Assembly: GCF_000986865.1 (NCBI RefSeq)
Contig: NZ_LAVS01000096.1
Location: 1 to 64,000 of the forward strand
Direction of reading: 5' to 3'
DNA: 64,000 nt
Origin: Rheinheimera mesophila
GTDB taxonomy: Bacteria > Pseudomonadota > Gammaproteobacteria > Enterobacterales > Alteromonadaceae
Shown here in pieces: positions 1 through 10,575 of this stretch. Position numbers and translations under genes: made by a program. Below the pieces are notes generated by a model. That model was not told the origin of the DNA and ran no database searches. It saw nothing but the letters and a program-made list of their open reading frames with translations. The stretch's first letter is position 1, and each line of letters starts with the position of its first letter.

Positions 1-106
1 GACTGATTTGATAAAAATATCGGTTGGCAAACAGAATTTCGCGCTCTTCCAAGGTAGTGACCACTAAACCAGCAGGGAAATCGTCCAGAGCAAATTCAGT
101 CTTCAT
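1..106 (-). CDS. PAS-like sensor protein, N-terminal fragment (cut by window edge)
   Basis: Only the first 35 codons are inside the window. The start ATG is at 104-106 and the peptide begins MKTEFALDDFPAGLVVTTLE, then reads on to a segment ILFANRYFYQ. A short acidic lead, then 'P.GLVVT..E..ILFAN..F', is the usual opening of a PAS domain. The gene follows the RsbQ-like hydrolase by 14 bases on the same strand. In Bacillus, RsbQ is paired with the PAS-PP2C phosphatase RsbP; in Gram-negative bacteria hydrolases of this family often sit beside PAS-GGDEF or PAS-kinase genes. The output domain lies outside the window and is unknown. Confidence 0.6.
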   Translation of the reverse strand, partial: MKTEFALDDFPAGLVVTTLEEREILFANRYFYQIS

Positions 107-120
107 ACTGCGCTTTTACC

Positions 121-936
121 TTATTGTAAGGACTGCATAAAGTGCTGAATATGCTCTGCAACCTGCTTTGGATGCGTCATATGTAAACAATGGCCTTTCG
201 CTTGCACCACCTGTAACTGACTGTGGGGCAGGTGTTTTTGCATGTATTGGCCAATAAACATAGAAGCCAGAGCGTCGGTTTGGCTTTGCAGCAACAATAC
301 AGGATGAGTATTCAGGGGCAATAAAGCACGGTAATCGGAGAAAAAAGTCGCCTTGGCAAAGTTTTTGGCGGTAATAGGATTGGTGCTGCAGAAGCTTTCG
401 CTCAGCTCAGTGCTGACAAGGTCTTTGTCTGTCGTGCCTGCCACCAAAGGTGCCAGATACTGCGCCCAGCCAATATAGTTTTTATCCATCAGATCAATTA
501 GCTCTGTTAAGTCGCTCTGATTAAAACCACCCAGATAATCAGGTGGATGATTTAAAAAACAAGGCGACGGGCAGACCATCACCAGGCTATGTATACGCTC
601 TGGAATTTGCCGGGCGGCAATTAAGCTAATCATACTGCTGACTGAATGGCCAACCAGCACCACATTGCTTAAATCCAGCCTGTTACAAATATCGACTAAG
701 TCCTGAGCATAGCCTTCCAGATCAGAGTATTTTTGTCTGGAATACGCTGCCAGATTAGAGCCACCCGACCCAACATAATCAAACAGCACTAGCTTGTACT
801 GGCTACTCAGCTCTGGAGTTAAAAAACGCCACATCAACTGGTTACAACCAAAACCATGCGCCATCAGCATCACCTGCTGGCCAGTGCCTATGATTTTGAC
901 ATTGTTTCTCTGCAGGACGTTGTCATTGGCAGGCAT
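121..936 (-). CDS. RsbQ/KAI2-family alpha/beta hydrolase
   Basis: A 271-residue alpha/beta hydrolase of the RsbQ/DAD2/KAI2 branch. The nucleophile elbow reads VGHSVSSMI, with the serine near residue 98, and is followed by a 'CPSPCFLN..DYLGGF' segment typical of RsbQ and the plant karrikin/strigolactone receptors. A catalytic Asp (QSQTDALAS) and His (AKGHCLHMT) follow in the expected order. No signal peptide is seen, so it should be cytosolic. The reading frame is open to an ATG at 957, but the ATG at 936 has a GGAG six bases upstream and matches the RsbQ N-terminus, so it was chosen. RsbQ supplies a signal, probably a small hydrophobic molecule, to a PAS partner; the next gene starts like one. 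The ligand is unknown. Confidence 0.85.
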   Translation of the reverse strand: MPANDNVLQRNNVKIIGTGQQVMLMAHGFGCNQLMWRFLTPELSSQYKLVLFDYVGSGGSNLAAYSRQKYSDLEGYAQDLVDICNRLDLSNVVLVGHSVSSMISLIAARQIPERIHSLVMVCPSPCFLNHPPDYLGGFNQSDLTELIDLMDKNYIGWAQYLAPLVAGTTDKDLVSTELSESFCSTNPITAKNFAKATFFSDYRALLPLNTHPVLLLQSQTDALASMFIGQYMQKHLPHSQLQVVQAKGHCLHMTHPKQVAEHIQHFMQSLQ

Positions 937-1363
937 AAAAAACTCCATTCCGTGCATGCTTACATCGAATCAAGCTAATTCGGGACAATAGTAGGACAAA
1001 TACGCTCCCTGTATAAGCCAGACAAGGTACTCCTTTAATGCAATAAAAAAAAGACAGCCTGCAGTTGTTTGTCTTGTCAGTCACTAGTTTCGGCTGATCA
1101 AGTGGTGCCTGGGCAATGCATTTTGATGCCTTAGCGCTTGGCTTCTTCAAGCTATTGTTACTGCTGCCTTGGTATTGGTGCGCGGCTTCAGCCTTACCAA
1201 AAACCGTTAAATATCCTGCATAGTACTTCTATGATGAGAAGCTGGAATAAAAATAACTGGTCTTCTGCATTTTGCCCCTCAAGCCAGCAAAGCGCCGATT
1301 CAGTTCACCCGCACTTTCTGTTAAACTCCACCGCGCCTTTTTTCAGCCACAGAAGAAGTGAAG
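937..1363. other. Intergenic region between the hydrolase and purC
   Basis: About 430 bases separate the minus-strand hydrolase start from purC, so promoters for both should lie here. Short open frames on either strand have no recognisable protein character. An imperfect pairing of AAGACA (1051-1056) with TGTCTT (1070-1075) beside an A-run could be a weak minus-strand terminator, but no minus-strand gene lies upstream of it. No PurR-like palindrome was recognised. Confidence 0.5.
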
Positions 1364-2470
1364 ATGACTCTTGCAACTCAGGTCCTGGCGGTCAATGACG
1401 ACTTGCCTATTCGTACAGATTTACCCGTTCATTCAGGCAAAGTTCGTAGTGTGTACTGGCTGACTGCCGCTGACAGCGCGCGCTTAATCCGCGAAAAAAA
1501 CTACCCTGTAGCACCAGATACGCCGCTGGCTATTATGGTGATCAGCGACCGTATCAGCGCTTTTGACTGCATCTGGCATGGCGAAAATGGTTTAAATGGT
1601 GTGCCGGGTAAAGGCGCGGCCTTAAATGCTATTTCTAATCACTGGTTTGCTTTGTTTAAACAACATGGCCTGGCCGACAGTCATATTCTGGACATTCCGC
1701 ACCCGCTGGTGTGGATAGTGCAAAAAGCCCGTCCGCTGAAAATTGAAGCCATAGCCCGTCAGTACATTACCGGTTCTATGTGGCGTGCTTATAGCAAAGG
1801 CGAACGTGAATTCTGTGGTATTACCCTGCCGGAAGGCCTGCAAAAAGATCAAAAACTGCCAGAGATTTTAATTACTCCGTCCACCAAGGGCATTCTGACT
1901 GGCTTAGCCGGTGTGCCGGAAGCGGACGATGTCAACATTTCCCGCGCCGATATTGAGCGCCATAGCGCGGCTTTTGGTTTTGAACAAATATCCGATATCA
2001 GCCTGTATGAAACTTTGTTAAAACAAGGTTTTGGCGTAATCAGCGACGCTTTGGCTACACTGGATCAGATGTTTGTCGATACCAAGTTTGAGTTTGGTTA
2101 TGTCAATGACGCAGAAGGCCGCAGCAAACTGATTTATATGGACGAAGTGGGCACACCAGACAGCTCACGGATTTGGGATGGCGCCAGTTGGCGTAATGGC
2201 CAGATTGTTGAGCAATCCAAAGAAGGCTTCCGTCAGTGGCTTTTGAGCAACTTCCCGGATCCGGATATTTTACTGAACAAAGACCGGATGCCAGAGCGCG
2301 CTGCACTGGCCCGCGACAACGCTTTGCCCACTGAAGTGATGATGGATATTTCCCGCACTTACCTTGGCATAGCGGAAAAAGTCACAGGCCGTAAAATTGA
2401 ACTCGCCGCCAACCCGAAAGCCGAAATTATTGAGGTGTTAGGCCGCGATTATGGTTTGATTGTCGGTTAA
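1364..2470 (+). CDS. purC: Phosphoribosylaminoimidazole-succinocarboxamide synthase (SAICAR synthetase)
   Basis: PurC joins CAIR and aspartate with ATP to give SAICAR in de novo purine synthesis in the cytosol. The 368-residue protein is the long form found in Vibrio and Shewanella, not the 237-residue E. coli form. Recognisable stretches are [12 protein letters not shown] (ATP-binding start), [29 protein letters not shown] and [13 protein letters not shown]. The ATG at 1364 follows AGAAGAAG; a GTG two codons upstream (1358) is open but less likely. The gene stands alone and ends in a strong terminator at 2497. Confidence 0.97.
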   Translation: MTLATQVLAVNDDLPIRTDLPVHSGKVRSVYWLTAADSARLIREKNYPVAPDTPLAIMVISDRISAFDCIWHGENGLNGVPGKGAALNAISNHWFALFKQHGLADSHILDIPHPLVWIVQKARPLKIEAIARQYITGSMWRAYSKGEREFCGITLPEGLQKDQKLPEILITPSTKGILTGLAGVPEADDVNISRADIERHSAAFGFEQISDISLYETLLKQGFGVISDALATLDQMFVDTKFEFGYVNDAEGRSKLIYMDEVGTPDSSRIWDGASWRNGQIVEQSKEGFRQWLLSNFPDPDILLNKDRMPERAALARDNALPTEVMMDISRTYLGIAEKVTGRKIELAANPKAEIIEVLGRDYGLIVG

Positions 2471-2496
2471 TACAAGCCAAAGCACAGAACAATAGC

Positions 2497-2525
2497 AATG
2501 CCAGTTTTCGAACTGGCATTTTTGT
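2497..2525 (+). terminator. Rho-independent terminator of purC
   Basis: A perfect 10-base-pair stem, AATGCCAGTT (2497-2506) and AACTGGCATT (2511-2520), closes on a TTCG tetraloop and is followed by TTTTTG. It begins 26 bases after the purC stop codon. Confidence 0.93.
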
Positions 2526-2547
2526 ATTTAATACCAAGGAGATACTG

Positions 2548-3033
2548 ATGATCCGCAGTGCAACCCCGGCAGATGCAGCGGCTATTGCAACTATTTATAA
2601 CCACTATGTGCTCAATACCAGTGTCACTTTTGAAGAGCAGGCGGTTGCTCCTTCACAGATGGCCGAGCGTATTATGCAGGTACAAAACGATGGCTTACCC
2701 TGGTTGGTGCTGGAACAAAACGGCGAACTGCTGGGGTATGCTTATGCGACCAAATGGCGGGTACGCTCGGCTTATCGGTTTTCAGTGGAAAGCACTGTGT
2801 ATGTTAAAGATGGAATAACAGCCAAAGGTTTGGGTAGCCGGTTGTATCAACAGTTACTGACTGAGCTGAAAGCTTTAGGTTTGCATCTGGTGATAGGCGG
2901 AATTACTTTACCGAATGACAAAAGCGTAGCGCTGCATGAAAAATTTGGCTTTGAAAAATGTGGCCACTTTCAACAAGTCGGCTTTAAGTTTGAGCAGTGG
3001 CGCGATGTCGGCTACTGGCAAAAGTTGCTGTAG
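2548..3033 (+). CDS. GNAT N-acetyltransferase, phosphinothricin acetyltransferase-like
   Basis: A 161-residue GNAT protein. The opening IRSATPADAAAIATIYNHYV and 'TSVTFEE' are typical of the Pat/Bar/YncA branch, which acetylates the amino group of phosphinothricin, methionine sulfoximine or similar amino acids. The acetyl-CoA loop is visible as 'GLGSRLYQQLL' near residues 95-105 and the terminal 'HEKFGFEKCGHF..VG.K' closes the fold. The ATG follows AAGGAGATACTG, an excellent ribosome binding site. It starts 27 bases after the purC terminator, so it needs its own promoter or read-through. The true substrate cannot be read from sequence. Confidence 0.85.
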   Translation: MIRSATPADAAAIATIYNHYVLNTSVTFEEQAVAPSQMAERIMQVQNDGLPWLVLEQNGELLGYAYATKWRVRSAYRFSVESTVYVKDGITAKGLGSRLYQQLLTELKALGLHLVIGGITLPNDKSVALHEKFGFEKCGHFQQVGFKFEQWRDVGYWQKLL

Positions 3034-3110
3034 TAGCCGACCAAAGTTCGTCAGATGAGGCGGCAGAACACACTAGTTATAGGTAACTTATGTACCTTGC
3101 CCCCCAAGTT

Positions 3111-6239
<3,129 letters not shown>

Positions 6240-7481
6240 TTAGTGATCATGGCTGGCGCCAGACTTCATCACGTCGGCTTTGAGGATAAAACTGTGAGTA
6301 GTGGCGTATTCAACCCCCAGCGGTACACCGGATAGTACTTCGACCTGAGTGTCATCACTTCGGCCAATTTCAGGCATGCGGATCTCAAATACATCTCCAA
6401 CCTTGATAAAAATCACCGTCTTCTCATTCCATAACTGCAGCGCTGATTTTTTGATCACCAAAGGCACATCCACTGTCGCTACTGTGACATCGGCTTTCAC
6501 ATGCATACCAGGCCGCCAATGACCGTCCGGATTCGCTAACACGCCACGGGCGCGCGCTATATGGCCGCCGGTCATTTGTGGTGCTATATAACTGATTTGG
6601 CTTGTGGTCGCTTGGTGACCATGTAAATCCTGCACTAAAAATTGTTGTCCTAACTTGAGCTGTTCTGTATCCGAAGGAAAAGCCGACATTTCGACATACA
6701 CCGATGAAAAATCGCTGATTTCGAGAAGAGGCTGCTCTGAAACTTTGCTCCCCACACTGACGTAGCTTGCTGTAACCTCACCGGACAACGGCGCAAAAAT
6801 AGCGTAGTTTTTTAAGCTGTTAGGATTTTGAACACTGGCCAGCCTTTGGCCTTTGACTACCTTATCGCCGACTTTAACCGCAATATCCTGCACAATTCCG
6901 GCATAAGCAGCCCCCACCTGAACCTGTTGCTCTGGCACAGGCGCAACTACCCCAAACAAATGCAACTGAGTGTGGATTTGGCCTGGCCGGGTTTGCTCCA
7001 GCTCTATGCCGGCTTTTTCCACTGAGCGTGCCGATAAAGTAGTGCGGCCTTCAAAGGCGTCATACTGCCATTGGTAGTTTTTGCCCTTATAACTCACGTC
7101 GATTTGCACGGCAAAGGAATGAGGTTCCCGCACCACAGTATCACCCAGCCAGTAATCCAGTTCAGGACTGAATTGGATAAGCTCTGCCGCTTCGCCTAAA
7201 CGCTGTAACCTGACCTGCAATGTTGCTGCTGTGGTTTTGACAGGCTCGCCGTTTTGATACAAATACAGCCGGAATTCTGGCTCTACTTCGGTTTCATAAA
7301 TAGTGACTTCTACAGCAAAGTCATCTTGAGTCAATAAACGCCCACCATGTGGCCCTTTGGCTGGTTCTGCTTCCGTGTGCTGATGTTCGTCTTCGTGATG
7401 TTCGCCGCTGGCAAATACAGCCGGGCTGATCAGCAGTGTGAGGCTTAGGTAGAGCATGAAGAAAAATACTGACCTATTCAT
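6240..7481 (-). CDS. czcB: Periplasmic adaptor (membrane fusion protein) of CzcCBA efflux pump
   Basis: 413 residues with a signal peptide (MNRSVFFFMLYLSLTLLISP, cleavage near VFASG). The mature protein opens with a histidine- and acid-rich segment (GEHHEDEHQHTEAE) and then 'GPHGGRLL', both common in zinc/cobalt/cadmium adaptors and probably metal-binding. The barrel-sandwich/lipoyl halves are seen in 'GIVQDIAVKVGDKVVKGQRL' and 'APLSGEVTASYVSVGSKV'. It links CzcA to the outer-membrane channel. Its start overlaps the czcC stop by 4 bases (ATGA), so translation is coupled. The family is clear; metal specificity is inferred. Confidence 0.9.
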   Translation of the reverse strand: MNRSVFFFMLYLSLTLLISPAVFASGEHHEDEHQHTEAEPAKGPHGGRLLTQDDFAVEVTIYETEVEPEFRLYLYQNGEPVKTTAATLQVRLQRLGEAAELIQFSPELDYWLGDTVVREPHSFAVQIDVSYKGKNYQWQYDAFEGRTTLSARSVEKAGIELEQTRPGQIHTQLHLFGVVAPVPEQQVQVGAAYAGIVQDIAVKVGDKVVKGQRLASVQNPNSLKNYAIFAPLSGEVTASYVSVGSKVSEQPLLEISDFSSVYVEMSAFPSDTEQLKLGQQFLVQDLHGHQATTSQISYIAPQMTGGHIARARGVLANPDGHWRPGMHVKADVTVATVDVPLVIKKSALQLWNEKTVIFIKVGDVFEIRMPEIGRSDDTQVEVLSGVPLGVEYATTHSFILKADVMKSGASHDH

Positions 7482-8791
7482 TGAGTAAGCTCCTTTTGTG
7501 CGCCGAGAGAAGAAGCACTGCGCTTTTGAAGTAAAGCCTGTGGCGCATTCACCACCATAGGTAAGCCGGTGAGGCGTTCCAGCTCTAATAGCTGTAAATG
7601 CAGCGCGTAGTGCAGGTCAATCAGGTGGCGTTTGGCCAGCAGGATCTCCTGCTGCGCTGCGAGTAAATCTGTCATATCAAACAGGCCTTGCTGGTAACCG
7701 GCCCTGATCTGCTCCAGTACTTGTTGTGACAGTGGCAGCACGGCTTTTTGCTGATCCTTGATTTGTTCACTCAACTGAGTCAGTTGCAGATAGCTGCGCT
7801 CTGTTTGCAACTGCAGTTGCTGCATTGTCTGTTGTTGCTGGAGCTGGGTTTGTTCTGTTGCGGCTTGAGTGGCGAGCAAAGTCCCCTGCTGCGGGTTTTC
7901 CAGTTGCAGCGGCAGGCTGACTTGCAGCACCACAGCGTTATCGTCAGTTTGCTGATTGCGGCGAATACCGGCAGCAAGAGTTAAATCCGCCTGACCTAAA
8001 GCTTTGGCCAGTTGTAACTGACTCTCCAACACCCGCTGCTGCGTTAGCCACCACTGCAACTCTGGGGCTTGTTGCAGTTGCGTCAACACATCCGCAAGCG
8101 CAGGCAAAGCGGGCAGCAGAGTTAAATCGCCGGAGACTGTATCAAAGTCGGGCTGGTCGGCCCAATGACTGGCCAACAGGCGCAAGTTTAGCTGTTTGGT
8201 TGCAGACAAACCTTTATGTTCCATCCGGCTTTGCAGCACTTTAAGCTCCAGGCGGCTGAGATCTGCATCTTTGACAATGCCCGCTTGTGCACGCTGTTTG
8301 GCCAGATCCAGAGCCTGTTGCTCCATGGCTATTTTTTGCTCCGCCCAGTTCAGCAGCGCCTGTTGATGCAATAGCTGCAAAAAGCTTCGCATAGTTGCCG
8401 CCAGCGCATCGACTTTATCCAACTGATATTGTCGCTCTGTCAGCTCACTTTGCCACTGAGTCAGTTCAAGCCGCTGCTGGCGTTTATCGCCAAGTTCAAT
8501 CAACTGACTCAGGCTTAAAGTCAGCTCGGCACTTTTCAATCCCCTACTGTCGCCTGTGCCCAGCACATCCGCCAGTTCCACTTGCAGTTCAGGATTAGGC
8601 CGCATTCCGGCGCTGATCGCCGCTGCGTCGTTGACCCGCTGTTGATAGGGATACAATTGCAAGCCAGGGTTGTGCTCTAAGGTCCGTTGTAAGGCTTGTG
8701 CCAGGCTAAGTTCGGTCGCCTTGGCAGGCATAGCCCATAACAAGCATAAAGCCAGCAGCTTAATTGCCGCATGGCTGGTTCTGATCGTCAT
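7478..8791 (-). CDS. czcC: Outer-membrane efflux channel, TolC/CzcC family
   Basis: 437 residues with a signal peptide ending near AMPAKATE, then the repeated long alpha-helical segments of outer-membrane efflux proteins ('LAQALQRTLEHNPGLQLY' at the front and 'QIRAGYQQGLFDMTDLLAAQQEILLAK' near residue 370). It is very rich in Gln and Leu, as is normal for these coiled coils. It provides the exit duct for the CzcBA pump. It is first of the three pump genes, 45 bases after the small czcI-like gene and overlapping czcB by 4 bases. Confidence 0.88.
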   Translation of the reverse strand: MTIRTSHAAIKLLALCLLWAMPAKATELSLAQALQRTLEHNPGLQLYPYQQRVNDAAAISAGMRPNPELQVELADVLGTGDSRGLKSAELTLSLSQLIELGDKRQQRLELTQWQSELTERQYQLDKVDALAATMRSFLQLLHQQALLNWAEQKIAMEQQALDLAKQRAQAGIVKDADLSRLELKVLQSRMEHKGLSATKQLNLRLLASHWADQPDFDTVSGDLTLLPALPALADVLTQLQQAPELQWWLTQQRVLESQLQLAKALGQADLTLAAGIRRNQQTDDNAVVLQVSLPLQLENPQQGTLLATQAATEQTQLQQQQTMQQLQLQTERSYLQLTQLSEQIKDQQKAVLPLSQQVLEQIRAGYQQGLFDMTDLLAAQQEILLAKRHLIDLHYALHLQLLELERLTGLPMVVNAPQALLQKRSASSLGAQKELTQ

Positions 8792-8836
8792 AACTGAATC
8801 CAGTAAATTATTGAAATAAAATTGAAAATCTAAGTT

Positions 8837-9208
8837 TTAAATCAATAATGACCGGTTAGGTGGGGGCACGGCAGGGCTGTAGCTGGTGGTAATTAACGCA
8901 TATTGAGCTAAAGCTGAAGCTTTATGTACAACAGGGTCTGCGCTGACCGAATAGGCTTCGGCTATGTAACAGGCCACATGAGCATGGCTGGGGTGATGGT
9001 CGTCCGTCTGCTCCGGACCAACCTCTTGTGAAGACCCCTTGGTGTTTGCATGCTGATGCAACGGAAAGTCGGCATGAGTACTATTGTCGAGCACAACAAA
9101 AGGGTGATCCTCGTCCGGCAAATGCATCACCACACTGTCACAAGCAGAAACAGCGTGATTGAGCATAATCAGCAGTAATAACAACAGCCGGAGTGCAGGT
9201 TTTGGCAT
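8837..9208 (-). CDS. Small secreted His-rich protein, CzcI-like, leader gene of the czc operon
   Basis: A 123-residue protein with a signal peptide (LRLLLLLLIMLNHAVSA) and a mature part rich in His, Asp and Glu (HLPDEDHPF, HADFPLHQH, DDHHPSHAHVAC). Two cysteines remain after the signal sequence (ACD and VACY). It ends in a Pro-rich tail (PAVPPPNRSLL). Position directly before czcC, secretion and the His content match the CzcI-type small periplasmic proteins that precede czcCBA in other bacteria and are thought to modulate metal sensing. Sequence similarity to CzcI itself could not be tested, so the family is inferred from context and composition. Confidence 0.65.
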   Translation of the reverse strand: MPKPALRLLLLLLIMLNHAVSACDSVVMHLPDEDHPFVVLDNSTHADFPLHQHANTKGSSQEVGPEQTDDHHPSHAHVACYIAEAYSVSADPVVHKASALAQYALITTSYSPAVPPPNRSLLI

Positions 9209-9278
9209 AAAGTCCCCGATAAAAACTGGCTTTATCTTAGCCTATCGTCCTCGTCCAGCTCAAGCGATGAAATTGCAG

Positions 9279-9318
9279 CTCAGATCAGATTAGTTACACT
9301 TAACGAATCTGATCTGAG
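9279..9318. terminator. 40-base near-perfect hairpin between the rnk-like gene and the czc operon
   Basis: CTCAGATCAGATT (9279-9291) pairs fully with AATCTGATCTGAG (9306-9318). Inside, after one A-G mismatch, GTTA (9293-9296) pairs with TAAC (9301-9304) around a CACT loop. It lies 13 bases past the stop of the rnk-like gene and 70 bases upstream of the czcI-like start. It may end transcription of the former, but no clear T-run follows on the minus strand, so it could instead act in the czc leader. Confidence 0.6.
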
Positions 9319-9331
9319 TCCATTGTCAGTG

Positions 9332-9775
9332 TTACCTGTGCAACTGTCCTGCCCGCTCTGGCTGGTAGACCAGTTGCAGCACCTGGATCGGCTGAATATC
9401 GCCCGATGGCATAGGCCAGTAAATTTCATCGCCCTCACAGAGGCCAAGTAAAGCTGAACCTACAGGCGCCAGTACGGAAACCTTGTCACCGCTTGTATCC
9501 AGATCTTTTGGATAAACCAGAGTCAGGCAAGATTCGTCCCCTGTTTTGGCCAGACGGACCCGCACTGTCGAGTTCATCGTGACCACATTGGGCGGTATCA
9601 GGTCGGGCTCTACAATCTCGCCCCGCTCCAGCTCCTGCTCCAATGATAAACGAGCTGGATCTGTCGCGGGTAAAGTGGTTAACAAGTGCTCTAACCTGTC
9701 CAAATCCAGACTGGACAGCACAAGTGGAGGTAATGCATGGTCAGAGCATGCCTGCTGGGGCAACGGGTGTTTCAT
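9332..9775 (-). CDS. rnk: Possible internally initiated single-domain Rnk
   Basis: In frame inside the tandem protein, an ATG at 9773-9775 is preceded by AGGAGA (9781-9786) with ideal spacing. Translation from here gives 147 residues (MKHPLPQQACSDHALPP...), close to the 136 residues of a normal stand-alone Rnk. The ribosome binding site sits exactly at the domain boundary. Either two products are made from one frame, or the gene pair was recently fused and the old start remains. Product formation from this site is inferred. Confidence 0.55.
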   Translation of the reverse strand: MKHPLPQQACSDHALPPLVLSSLDLDRLEHLLTTLPATDPARLSLEQELERGEIVEPDLIPPNVVTMNSTVRVRLAKTGDESCLTLVYPKDLDTSGDKVSVLAPVGSALLGLCEGDEIYWPMPSGDIQPIQVLQLVYQPERAGQLHR

Positions 9776-10201
9776 GGAGTTCTCCTGTATAGAAGGAAAA
9801 AAAGCCGGTGGTTGTTTCACCGACATCAGATCAGATAACAAAAAACGTAACGGACGGCGTAACAGCTTTACTTCGGCCACTTCACCGACATTTTTACCCA
9901 ATAAAGCTGCACCCAAAGGCGATAACACGGAAATAAAGCCCTGCTCCGGTTTGGCCTGCTGTGGATAGACCAAGGTCAGCCAGACTTCGGTGTGATCGGA
10001 TAAATCTAATAAACGTGCTGAACAGCCGGGCAACATGCCGGTTTCACTTAAGGCTCTGCGTTTGCCTTTGGCAGCGGATTCCAGTTGCAGCAACAGCCGT
10101 TGCAATTGCCAGGGCGGCAGCGGTTGAATAGCCGAACTGGCCATTAAAAATAAAGCCGAAATATCGGTTTTACCCGATGGGTGTTTTTTGAATAAGGTCA
10201 T
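9332..10201 (-). CDS. Tandem Rnk-type protein (two GreA/GreB C-terminal-like domains)
   Basis: 289 residues holding two copies of the Rnk fold. The second copy (about residues 145-289) is a full Rnk: 'LDRLEHLL' helix, 'VVTMNSTVRV', 'LTLVYP', 'VSVLAPVGSALLGLCEGDEI' and 'VLQLVYQPE'. The first copy (about residues 20-115) keeps 'VWLTLVYP' and 'ISVLSPLGAALLGKNVGEVAEV' but has lost the VVTMNS motif. Rnk binds RNA polymerase near the secondary channel and competes with Gre factors. The start at 10201 is preceded by GGAG; the frame runs open to 10282 but that extension is only the translation of an intergenic repeat. There is no stop between the domains, and a strong internal start lies at 9775 (separate entry). 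Confidence 0.8.
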   Translation of the reverse strand: MTLFKKHPSGKTDISALFLMASSAIQPLPPWQLQRLLLQLESAAKGKRRALSETGMLPGCSARLLDLSDHTEVWLTLVYPQQAKPEQGFISVLSPLGAALLGKNVGEVAEVKLLRRPLRFLLSDLMSVKQPPAFFPSIQENSMKHPLPQQACSDHALPPLVLSSLDLDRLEHLLTTLPATDPARLSLEQELERGEIVEPDLIPPNVVTMNSTVRVRLAKTGDESCLTLVYPKDLDTSGDKVSVLAPVGSALLGLCEGDEIYWPMPSGDIQPIQVLQLVYQPERAGQLHR

Positions 10202-10215
10202 TCCAGACTCCGGAA

Positions 10216-10345
10216 TTGATACCCAAGTTACTTGAAGATGCAGGGAGGCGACAAGCCAGTGACACCCCGGGAGCATAGTCACGCTATGTAACAGGGGCGA
10301 AATGGCGCAGTCAACAAAGCTGCAACGTCAAGGACTACGGGTATA
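10216..10345. repeat. Intergenic repeat with inverted ends (full-length copy)
   Basis: The left end GATACCCAAGTTACTTGAAG and 'ATGCAG' match, in reverse complement, the right end 'CTGCAACGTCAAGGACTACG' and 'GGTATA', with a few mismatches. Inside are GGGAGCATAG, ACGCTATG and a GGGGCGAAATGG stretch, so the centre can pair too. A shorter relative is at 21893-21975. The length (about 130 bases), the inverted ends, the lack of coding content and the intergenic position fit a small non-autonomous mobile or palindromic repeat family. No transposase is nearby. Confidence 0.65.
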
Positions 10346-10575
10346 AGCGGTTAAAAATAAACAAATAACAGCTATGCCGACTCCATCAGGATGGAGCCGG
10401 CTCAGAAATGGAAGACGGTAAAAAAAGCGGCGTGGTAAGACGGCGACTTTATTGCAGTTTTAAACAACATCACCTCCGTCTTAGTGCAATGAAAGGGCAA
10501 TTCAATGCTGGCTACCTTATCGTATTTGGCGGCAAAATTCAAAGCCAACTCAGCTTTGCATGGTGCCGCACAGTA
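10346..10575. other. Intergenic hairpins downstream of the DUF3472 lipoprotein gene
   Basis: Two inverted repeats lie here. GCCGACTCCAT (10376-10386) pairs with ATGGAGCCGGC (10391-10401) apart from one mismatch, loop CAGG. TAAGACGG (10436-10443) pairs with CCGTCTTA (10476-10483) across a 32-base loop and, read on the minus strand, is followed after nine bases by a T-run. Either could end minus-strand transcription from the lipoprotein gene that stops at 10576. Open frames on the plus strand here have no protein-like character. Confidence 0.4.

Noticed and set aside
1051-1075. Weak inverted repeat beside an A-run, possible minus-strand terminator
   Set aside because: Only six pairs with a 13-base loop, and no minus-strand gene upstream of it to terminate.
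1138-1398. Plus-strand open frame before purC
   Set aside because: Cys/Ser-rich and without similarity to anything; it overlaps the purC start in another frame and is non-coding by appearance.
3034-3110. Possible terminator between the GNAT gene and czcA
   Set aside because: Only a five-base-pair AGTTA/TAACT pairing with no T-run; too weak to call.
10202-10282. N-terminal extension of the Rnk-like protein
   Set aside because: The 27 extra residues are a translation of the intergenic repeat, and a good ribosome binding site precedes 10201.
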